The notes under the pieces are model-generated. The model was not told the DNA's origin, searched no databases, and saw nothing but the letters and a program-made list of their open reading frames with translations. From Synaphobranchus kaupii (Eukaryota > Chordata > Actinopteri > Anguilliformes > Synaphobranchidae): 64,000 nt of DNA. Position numbers and translations under genes: made by a program. Below are positions 56,596 through 64,000 of this stretch, one piece after another. The DNA is taken from assembly GCA_029718625.1 (NCBI GenBank), contig CM056376.1, positions 28,419,424 to 28,483,423 on the forward strand, in the 5' to 3' direction. Each line of letters opens with the position of its first letter. Positions within the stretch are counted from its first letter, which is position 1.

Positions 56596-59500
56596 TTATG
56601 TCAATGACGCAGAGCATACCCAGCATGGCCAGGGCTTCCCATAAGCCTTTGCTCTAGGGTCCCCCACCTATAACAGACCTGGGTCAAATATCCTGCAGAA
56701 TGATCCACTGATAATTTTCAACAAAGCATTTACTAACCAACCAAAAAACCATAAAATCAAATGAAAGAATCATTTTACTTCTGAATATTGATGACAAGTA
56801 GCTGTTTTACAAATCAGACATGCCAGCAATCTAAAGAAATTGTACAGGGGTATCTAAAGGTTTTCGTAAAGTACAGTACAGTATAGCTTCAGTAGATACT
56901 GCTAATGCTAACCCCGTGTTCTGTTTCATCCATCTGTGATGGAAGAAAGTCAGTCATTCGTACAACACAATCCAAACTCTACAGCTAATTCTACAGCCAC
57001 AGAAACTACTCAGCAATGCTGCTACATCAGAGCTCTCTCTAATCCCAAAGACACTAGGCCTATGCTAGCAATGCTAATTGCTGAGACAGCACGGCTCTCA
57101 GTTGACTCAATAGATCAGTTTTTTAAGATGAATTTACTGGCCCAGGAATCAGCGGGGAGACAAAGCGCTATTCTGCGTGGGGAACACAGCCGCTGTTCCC
57201 AGTACATCCACAGAAAGGAAGCACAAAGTCTCTCTGAGGGATGGAGCTTCGCTGGCCTCCATCTTAAGGAACTTTCAGAGCGAAGACTTGGCAGGCCAGG
57301 AGGAACAACCAAGAGGGCTGAATAATTCAGAGAAATAAATGTGGTTCCAATGCAACTGGTTTTATTAAGGATGTGAGCATGGACGTTTTTACAATAACCA
57401 AGCGAGGCTTAACCTTCTAAGATGTAAGATGAGAAATATGGGATTAGAATGTTCTTCACTGAAACATTCTATTGCTGATGTAACAATCACTGCTGGTAAT
57501 TGAAACCAATGGAGTTCTCTAACACTTCAAAGGGTTAACCGGTTAGTCAGAGGGCTTATTATGAAACTGGGTCAAGGGGAGGAAAACGTTTACAAAACAC
57601 AGGGAGAGCATCGCTGTTGTTGTCAGGTCACCGGTATGCAATGTTGGCAATACTGGTAATGTGAAAGGTTTTATGGATGGGACGCAACACTGGAATTTAA
57701 AGGATCTGTTGATGGTACCAACAGACAAATGGCAAGTAAATACTGAACAGCTCCGGAATAGAGTTTCCTAATCAGAGGTCTAGCACTTATCCTGAAGATC
57801 CCAGATGGGATAGAACCTGCAACCTCTCAGTTACAAGCCCACTTCCCAAACCATTAACAGTACTCTGGGTGCTCTCAGCTCAACAAAAAAAAACAAGAGC
57901 CGATGACATTAGCATTCAACTAAGGATGGATTAGGGTGCGGTAGAGCTAGAGCTAGCAATGAGCTAGCCCCTATAAAGGGATATATCAACAGGAAGGGAG
58001 GATGCTGAATTAGCTACAGCTCCGGCTCTACTATGGGGATTCAAGGCTAACAGCTAGCAAAGTGACAGTTGCTACAAAGTGACGTCAACAGGAAGGGCCT
58101 AGGGATGGGGCAAGGTTGTGACCCGGAACCGATTCCCCTCCAGAATACCTTGCAGGAAGTCCAGTTGCAGGCCCAGTGAGACCGAACCATAGACTGGCTT
58201 GACTGCAGGGTCAGAACCCGCACAGCAGTTCTTCTCTACCAGATCCAAACAACCCTCTCCTTTTGGCTCTGGGTCTGAGCCAATCACGGCCTTTCTACGG
58301 GACTTGGGGGAGGGGCCTCTCTGGAACAGTTTATTGCAGGGCAGGGAGAGTTGGGATAAACTGCTATGTTTTTTGGAACGTTTAAGCTGTTCGAGCGCTA
58401 TCGAAAAAAACAAAGGAAAAGAAAAATGAATTAAGGGCGTTCAGAATTAAATTTAAAGCACTTTATGAAAACTAATTTAAATATTGTTTGACGTACACCA
58501 GGGCACTGTGCAGGCTTCAGCCACTGCATATTCACAGTGAACCTGCAAATGGCCGCAGGACAGAGTGTTTAAACCCTATTTACTTTGGCCCTTCAGAGGC
58601 AATTTCCTCCTGGTTTCTACTAGTTTTATTTAAATGTCAATATCTAAAAAAATATTCCCTGCACATCCATGGTTTTAAGTTCGAACTGAAGAAGAAGCTG
58701 TATCATTCAGAAATTTGCTACAGAATACATTTATTTCAGAATAGTCACATACAGTATATATATAATAACCATAACATACGATGCCTAATGTATTTAAATA
58801 CGTTTAAAAAAGAACGTACGAAAGCGCGTGTGTATTCACACAAGTACAGCAACGTATTTCAGCTCTAAGTGCGAGGGGGTGGTCGCTGCGGAAATGTCTA
58901 CTGTACGGGACTTTGGCGAAATATAACAAGATAAACTCTTCAGGGTTCATCACAAAACAGCTGTAGCTGAATATACTGGTAAGTACTTGCTTTCTTAAAC
59001 ATATTTATACGAGAGATTTTGGAGAAAAAAATTAGGTGTCTTCTAAAGCGAAAGTGCATCAGGTACTGTATATAGTACAGTAAGCAAGGGAAAACGGCGA
59101 TTGCTCATTTGTACAATTTAAAAAAAATATTATTGTTTCTATACATGAACATGATTTTCTTAGCGTGTATAAACGGTGCATTTTATGCATTTTACAGTCT
59201 GTGGCTGTAGCCAGAGGAGGGTCGTAAGTGCTTTGGGCTATTAATAACGCCCTCCTAATTTATTGCACTGCAGTGTAACTGGAGAAGCTGAGGTTTTCGC
59301 AAGAGGCTACCCTTTTAAAAAATACTGCGTCAAAATTTACGGGGTTTTCTTAAAGCTGTAGTTTATATTTTCAGATGAACATGAATACTGTAATTGAGAC
59401 GCATGCGTCTCAACCACTAGGGGTGACGTTTATAGAGTTAATATATTCTGTATCATACACTAGCTGCCTATTCTTCATACTGTCTCCTATGTGTGCAGTA

Positions 59501-61146
59501 GAATTATTACCCCTCTGTCCGTTTCACCTGCTTTTCCACACTTTTACTGGAACAGCACAAAGCCAGAGGAGAGAGTCACCAGCCCAAAGCTTTTCGGGGG
59601 GTCCACAGCAGGGGTTCCCAAATTTACAAGCCCATGATCATTAATGAACAAACAGCCTATATTTTCTGTAACCACCCATGTCAGGTTAAAATAGTCTGAC
59701 ACACAGGTATGTTCCAAAGGCATGCAGGTTAGGCTAAATGGGGGAACGTTAACAGGGCTTTGCTGTAAAAGAGCATGCATGCTCAGTCAACCTACCCTGC
59801 ATAAATGAATAAAATAAATACTGAACTCAAATTATTTCTTATCAGGTGTAAAAGCATCTGCATGCACACAGTAACTAGTGCAGTGCACACAGTGTTTGAT
59901 TTGATTGGTAAAAACGATAATGGACAGTATATTATATACCTCTTACAGCACCCCATTGGGTCCCGACCATAGACTGTATAAAAATATGGACAAAGTCACT
60001 GTGACGTCACCCATTGCACGGCCCACGGCCTCGTAAAAACCGAATTGAAGCTCCGGATGCATTTTTCGCCGCCAGTTTGTACAAACTGCGTCTGCTCCGT
60101 GGAGCCGAAGAGGACTCAACCTGTCCCTCTGATTGATCCTGAACAAATGTTAATACCCTGTCCAAACGACACAATATTGAAATAAATCAGCACATGCAGA
60201 GGTATTAGATGAAGGAAAGGCACCTATTGCAATGAAATTTTTTTGTGGGAAAAATTTATTGACTGAGTATTTTGACCACATTGCTGCCATTGACTTACAT
60301 GGTGAAATACCTATACTGGAGCCAATCGCAGTGGCGCTAGTGAGCAACGGCACAATTGCCGCTCCCAGCCCAACCAGGAAGTGAGCTTCAAAACGAAAGC
60401 CCAGTCTTGGCCCCTTGGTCCCGACCCACAATTTGGGACTAATACCGTTAGTGAATCCCACATTATGGCGGCTAATTCCAACCTGGCTTACTGAATGTCT
60501 GTACGGCTGTTGTAATCGCCTGTATTCAATCAACATTTGTCCTTAAGTTTGACTCATGGCTAAATGAGGGGTTTTTTTCTTCACAAAAACAGTTTGCTGA
60601 ATTAATTTTGGTGATTACAGAACAAGCTTAATAGTTTTAAACATGGGTCTAATCATGGGTCTAGGGTAGATGTTGACTGAATCCAAGTTTTAATCTTCAA
60701 ATTTAACATATTGGGGTTACAAGAGAGGAAGAAAACATTGGAATCACAGTCTTGACATTTCACGACAATGAAGCTTAATGGTAATTTCAGCAGACAGACC
60801 AACAGGAAGACACTGGAGGATTACAGCCAAACAGCTCGTCCATTTGCATGCATTTCAACCAAACTAACATTTGTTCTTTGGATATTTATCTATAACTGGG
60901 TATTCTTTGGGCAGCTAATATCAGTCTTTCATCTGTGTGAAATCTATGCAGTGATCCATTATTTAAGGCGTTGGGATATAATTTATTATCAATTCAGTTA
61001 GGGGCCGTGGCTAATTTCTGCACATAAATGCAGTGTGTGAGGTCTGAGGCAGGTGTCGCTAGGGACCGTGTCTGTTTTCTGCACACAGGTGCAGTGTGTG
61101 AGGGCTGAAGTGGGTGCAGTGTAAGGAAAGATAGCCTGCAGGTGAA

Positions 61147-61200
<54 letters not shown>

Positions 61201-63140
61201 GGGCATGAGGACACTTACTGTTGACTATGTTGGAGGCAGTATAACTGTCTGCCATTCCTGAGACCTGGCTGGCAATGCTGATCTCACTGGCTCTCCTCAG
61301 CCCCCGGGAACGGGGGGCCGTAATGGGGGAGGAAGGGTACGAACTGTCCACCAAGACACCACCATGACACTGAACAACGTCTGCTATGGATTCGAAACAA
61401 GGAGATCCCATTAGACAACACGTTCCAGCGGAACGGAAAGAGAGCAGGAATGAGAGGAGCAACAAAGAGCGGAGCGGAGGGAAGGAGGGAGGGTGGGATG
61501 CGGGGGAAGAGGAGGCAGAAGAAAGTGGAGGATGAGAACGTTGGCATTCCAAGCAGAATGAAACCAGCGTCAGCCAAGGTCTGCTGTCGCACCTTGATGA
61601 CACGGTCAGGCACAGAGCGGTCACACAGTAATCACAAAGAGGTCACAGACAGGTCACAGAGAGGAACATGACACTGAATATGGTGGTTACCCAACAAAGA
61701 CAATACATGACCTCCATGAAAAGTCCATGAAAAGTCACCCTCTCGAAGTACCACAGGGGTCTTGTTTTGGCCCACTCATGTTTCCCAACAAAAACCGATG
61801 ACCGAAACGTTTGTCTCTCTTTTTGAGCACTTTGCACTCATTACATTTAAATTAAATTGTATTTTTGTGATAAGCCTCTTTGGATTTTATCCATTTTTAT
61901 GCAGCAGTGTGCAGGACTCCTACATTTCTCTCCCAACAAAAACCACATCTGATCATTATTCTGACAGATTAGCTGATTCGGGAGATACTTTCCTCAGAGG
62001 ACCTTTGACCTTTGAAGAGATCACAATCAGACACGATACAAGAGACATGCTTGTATTGGTTGCATATGCTGCCTTTCAAATTAGAAGCACATAGCCACCA
62101 GTACAATAATTATTTCTAGAACTGTGTTTAAGATCACCTGCATTTAAAATATCCAGTCAGTGTAGCTTTCTAATCTGTTGTAAAAAAACAAAAAAAAAAA
62201 ACATTTCCAAGGACAAACACTAAAAGCAAATGTAGTCGTCCTGTGTTTGTCCAATCAGTAATGTTCCCAGTTAAATAGTTCACTTTACGACCAGGTTCTG
62301 GGCAGAAGCCAACGTCTCATCCTCATTCCGGAAACAGAAGGGAAAAAGGAACTTAATACAGTTTTATTACACCAAGTGTAGATAGTCCTGAAGTAAAATG
62401 CTATTGCAACTTCATCAAAAAACAAAAGCAAAGTGATTTTTTGCTTAATTTCCTTGAGGATCACCCCTTTGGATCAAATGAGGTTGAATGAGCAGGCCAA
62501 CGGGGCCACGTGGCAACTGGATTAATCCAGGGGCCACACAACATTCTTTGGATGTTAGCAGGAAGTTGCCTGAAAACCCGGCAACGTTACTGTGACATCA
62601 CAGAAGGGAGCATGCTAATGAGATCACGTGTCATGTGACTGGGGATGCAGGCTCTGCAGGCACAGCGATGTAGGGGCAGTTTGGCCGATTCCAGGCAGGG
62701 GCATTTTCATCTCCAGAGACATCCGTGTCCCGGCGCTGACGTGGCTGCGGTCTGCGCTCATCTTGTGACCGGCTTTCTCACAGACCGCTGAGTCTGGGAA
62801 TCTGAGTTTGGCGGTCATTTCCACTGCAATTCGGTCAATTCAGGAAGTTCCCCAACTGCCCACCTGGAACGGCCAAACGCAAAGGTCTTGTTCTGTGACT
62901 CACACAGCTGCACAGATTCTATAGACACACCAGATACTCAGATGTGTTCCTTCCATCCTCTCTGCTTCTTAACTGCAGGAGGTTCTGCTGCTGTATTACT
63001 GTCACATTTTATGATCCATATATTTTTACTTTGTCATCCTTTTACGTTTATTAAGCTCCACGTTAGATTTCTCCATTTGTTTTCTGGTCCCTGAAGCACT
63101 TGTGATGCATCCTATGTACAACAAGTGCTATACAAATAAA

Positions 63141-63181
<41 letters not shown>

Positions 63182-63492
63182 CTGGTTGGCCTACAGAATC
63201 TGTGACAGCATTCCCACCGCCACGGCCCCACGTCAGGCCGGGACGGTGGTGCTTTAGGGGCGGAGCCACGGACAGACGAGACGGGGGGGGGGGGGGGGGG
63301 CGGGGGCGGAGTCACATGGGCACATGACAGACAGAAACGGGAAAGGCTACACACACTCCAGAGGGCCGGGCGGGGCCTGCCAGTTTAGCACGGGCACGGG
63401 GATGCAGGTCTCACTGATGCCCTCTGGGCAGCGCATGGAGAAGTGGGTGCCACCCTCCGCCAGGAGCTGAGGGTTGTTCTGGACTGTCTCCA
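49195..63492 (-). CDS. pitpnm2: Membrane-associated phosphatidylinositol transfer protein 2, 3' part
   Basis: Lipid-transfer protein (Nir3/RdgB family) working at ER-plasma membrane contacts; its PITP domain lies beyond the window end. Exons recognised in gene order: about 63377-63492 ([26 protein letters not shown]), 61219-61383 ([19 protein letters not shown]), 56264-56412 (DDHD end: [29 protein letters not shown]), 54303-54420, 53163-53279 ([10 protein letters not shown]), 52696-52844 ([20 protein letters not shown]), 51887-52037 and 51013-51196 (LNS2: [33 protein letters not shown]), 50387-50515 ([14 protein letters not shown]), and the last exon from 49595 ([10 protein letters not shown] ... 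[14 protein letters not shown]). Exons at 54.3, 52.0 and 49.2-49.6 kb are out of frame by single or double bases in homopolymers, the stop is unclear at a poly-G run, and the 63.4-to-61.4-kb join does not phase, so an exon may be missed. Paralogue choice rests on the arl6ip4 linkage. Confidence 0.85.
49612..49720. repeat. Interspersed repeat fragment upstream of pitpnm2 last exon
   Basis: Contains CATTTGGCAGACGCTTTTAT then CCAAAGTGACGTGCAAAAAG, a motif widespread in fish SINE/LINE tails. It lies a few bases upstream of the last-exon acceptor and so may affect the branch region. Confidence 0.55.
50040..50230. mobile_element. hAT-type MITE, second copy of the 8070-8262 family
   Basis: Ends CAGAGGTGGAAAGTCCAGGG and the inverse of ...GGATTTTCCACCCCTG; internal 'cagctgatttcactaattagttctacctcc' also matches the 8-kb copy in opposite orientation. 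The 8-bp flanks (CCATTTTG, CTATTCTT) are no longer identical, so this copy is older. Confidence 0.8.
50580..51000. repeat. C-rich CCCAGCC-type low complexity
   Basis: Irregular repeats of CCCAGCC, GCCCCACC and similar, filling much of the intron between exons 50387-50515 and 51013-51196. G-rich in the pitpnm2 pre-mRNA. Confidence 0.75.
51198..51615. repeat. ~420-bp polypurine (GA/GGA)n tract
   Basis: Nearly uninterrupted GA and GGGAGA on the plus strand, ending 2 bp from the acceptor of exon 51013-51196. In the pitpnm2 transcript it is a giant CU tract forming that exon's polypyrimidine tract. Confidence 0.92.
52855..52965. repeat. (CA)n-type microsatellite
   Basis: Interrupted ACACAC with CATGCA and ACGCGCGC variants, directly upstream (transcript sense) of exon 52696-52844. 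Confidence 0.85.
53357..54076. repeat. 32-bp minisatellite, about 22 copies, pitpnm2 intron
   Basis: Unit CCTGAATACCCAGCATGCCT followed by CACTCCCCAAAG, with scattered substitutions and one or two shortened units. It has no spacers or leader and lies between exons 53163-53279 and 54303-54420. Confidence 0.95.
54579..54889. mobile_element. MITE with GTGCGTCCCAAT ends, copy 2
   Basis: Starts GGGGTGCGTCCCAATCC and ends with the inverse of GGGGGTGCGTCCCAATATTC; shares 'aaaacgttcaggcagttttgcatacttccggg' type interior with the inverted copy at 34342-34649. Confidence 0.8.
54896..55182. mobile_element. MITE with GTGTCCGAATCAG ends
   Basis: The left terminus GTGTCCGAATCAGCACACTT is inverted at the right (CTGATTCGGACAC). 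The element is 287 bp, AT-rich and non-coding. It follows the neighbouring MITE after only about 6 bp. Confidence 0.75.
55425..55500 (+). mobile_element. SINE linker fragment
   Basis: 'cattgtacccttaagcaaggtacttcatct' matches the linker of the SINE family at 22.3 kb. Head and tail are not recognisable. Confidence 0.45.
55938..56098. repeat. 37-bp minisatellite, about four copies
   Basis: Unit GCTGTAAGGTTATGAGCAGC then CTGGTCAGGCTCATAGT, nearly perfect. It is followed within about 20 bp by a different tandem repeat. Confidence 0.92.
56118..56275. repeat. 41-bp repeat copying a pitpnm2 splice donor
   Basis: Four copies of CACCTGTCTGAACAGAAAGT then ACCTGAGAGTGGGTGTGGACT. The last copy spans the end of exon 56264-56412, so each unit repeats the donor CAG|GTGAGT at exon-end positions 56264 (true), 56223, 56182 and 56141. 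Confidence 0.95.
56425..56595. repeat. CA/CG-type microsatellite
   Basis: ACACACGC, ACGCACGC and a terminal (CA)n run of about 35 bp. It lies just upstream (transcript sense) of exon 56264-56412. Confidence 0.92.
57770..57870 (-). mobile_element. SINE tRNA-head fragment
   Basis: On the minus strand: 'ttaatggtttgggaagtggg', 'cttgtaactgagaggttgcaggttctatccc', i.e. A- and B-box-like head of the local SINE family, truncated after 'gggatctt'. Confidence 0.65.
58149..58397 (-). CDS. Candidate pitpnm2 cassette exon
   Basis: Within the pitpnm2 intron between exons 61219-61383 and 56264-56412, a 249-nt segment is fully open. It has a strong pyrimidine tract and TAG acceptor on its 5' side and an AAG|GTATTC donor. 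Its phase (1 in, 1 out) matches both neighbours, so including it would add 83 residues ([20 protein letters not shown] ... LGLQLDFLQ) before RWWG. I recognise no domain; it is basic and serine-rich at first. The family's normal product joins the flanking exons directly, so this would be alternative. Confidence 0.45.
59968..60440. repeat. Dispersed repeat, family shared with 20.6 kb
   Basis: Starts 'agactgtataaaaatatggac' and 'cactgtgacgtcacccattg', a phrase common in fish repeats, then 'cattgacttacatgg' and 'ggagccaatcgcagtggcgc' shared inverted with 20580-20830. It sits in a pitpnm2 intron. Confidence 0.55.
61149..61198. repeat. (GA)n microsatellite
   Basis: About 50 bp of GA on the plus strand, starting 20 bp inside the intron after the donor of exon 61219-61383. 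Confidence 0.95.
61384..63376. other. pitpnm2 intron(s), no exon recognised
   Basis: No convincing exon found, although the phase mismatch between the flanking exons suggests one is hidden here or a base is wrong. It contains a (TTA)n run at 63141-63181 and a poly-G run near 63283-63300. Confidence 0.45.
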
Positions 63493-63494
63493 CT

Positions 63495-63995
63495 GGAAGC
63501 GAGGGGCGGGGTTGGACAAGAGGGCGGGGTCACGAAAAGGGGGTGGGGTTGGGTAGGGGGGCGGGGTCGGGCAAAGGGAGCGGGGTCAGGCAAGGGGGTG
63601 GGGTTGGGTAGGGGGGGTGGGGTCATGGAAGAGGAAGAAGTCAGGTGGGGGGGTGTCAGGCAGCGGGAGGAGTTAGGAGGAAGGAGTCAAAAAGGGGAGG
63701 AGTTAGACAGGGGGAGGAGTCATATGGGGGAATTTTGGCAGGGGGAGGAGTCATGTAGGGGGAGGAGTTAAACAGGGGGAGGAGTCATATGGGAGAATTG
63801 GGCAAGGGGAGGAGTCAGGTTGGAAGGCGGAGTCAGGTAGGGGGAAGAGTTGGTGTGAGGGTGTAGTGAGGCAGGGGGGAGGGGTCACATGGGGGGATTG
63901 GGCAGGAGGAGTCAGGTAAGAGGGCGGATTCAGGGCAAGGGGGGCAGGTCAGTTGGGAGGGTATCGGAGTACCAGGGGGTGGGGCAAATTGGCCG
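63495..63995. repeat. G-rich GGGGAGGAGTCA minisatellite-like tract
   Basis: Irregular repeats of GGGGGAGGAGTCA(T/G), GGGCGGGGTC and similar on the plus strand. In the pitpnm2 transcript it forms a long C-rich tract leading into the acceptor at 63493. The plus strand has many G-runs able to form quadruplexes. Confidence 0.85.
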
Positions 63996-64000
63996 AGAAA

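Noticed and set aside
56936..57325. 129-codon plus-strand frame
   Set aside because: Antisense within a pitpnm2 intron; no recognised domain or promoter.

Overview
The window is genomic DNA of a ray-finned (teleost) fish. The genes are split by GT-AG introns, every protein matches a vertebrate family, and the non-coding DNA is packed with fish-type repeats: Tc1/mariner and hAT MITEs, tRNA-derived SINEs with a V-SINE/HE1-like tail, L1 remnants, long CA/GT/GA microsatellites and minisatellites. Species cannot be fixed from the sequence alone.

Layout. (1) 2.76-5.21 kb, minus: a Nodal-related TGF-beta gene (probably southpaw), three coding exons, with a TATA box and a paired FoxH1/Smad site cluster in intron 1. 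(2) 5.35-8.83 kb: gene-free spacer with MITEs, including two adjacent hAT-type MITEs with perfect 8-bp target duplications. (3) 8.83-13.17 kb, minus: dguok (mitochondrial deoxyguanosine kinase), seven exons. (4) 16.78-24.78 kb, minus: mob1a (Hippo-pathway kinase activator), six exons, with a large foldback transposon in intron 1 and a 30-bp minisatellite that copies the exon 2 splice donor. (5) 24.8-28.66 kb: divergent spacer with L1 remnants. (6) 28.66-34.00 kb, plus: mthfd2 (mitochondrial folate enzyme), eight exons. (7) 34.0-42.0 kb: transposon-rich spacer with a complete but dead Tc1-like element and a LINE fragment. (8) 42.09-44.22 kb, plus: arl6ip4 (SR-like protein), five coding exons. 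(9) 49.2 kb to beyond 63.5 kb, minus: 3' part of pitpnm2 (DDHD, LNS2 and C-terminal tail exons); its 5' part lies beyond the window. arl6ip4 and pitpnm2 converge.

The genes are individual housekeeping or developmental genes, not an operon or cassette. dguok and mthfd2 both act in mitochondrial nucleotide/one-carbon metabolism, but their proximity is the conserved vertebrate DGUOK-MOB1A-MTHFD2 neighbourhood rather than evidence of joint regulation.

Most notable: (a) minisatellites that start on a 5' splice site and copy it, giving 22 perfect decoy donors in mob1a (17 of them in frame) and 3 in pitpnm2; (b) a FoxH1-Smad-FoxH1 cluster in the nodal intron; (c) a 249-nt open, phase-compatible candidate cassette exon in pitpnm2; (d) several homopolymer-type frameshifts confined to pitpnm2; (e) a ~1.3-kb inverted repeat in mob1a intron 1; (f) a perfect 79-bp inverted repeat at 36.7/37.5 kb. 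All coordinates and joins were read by eye, without alignment tools.
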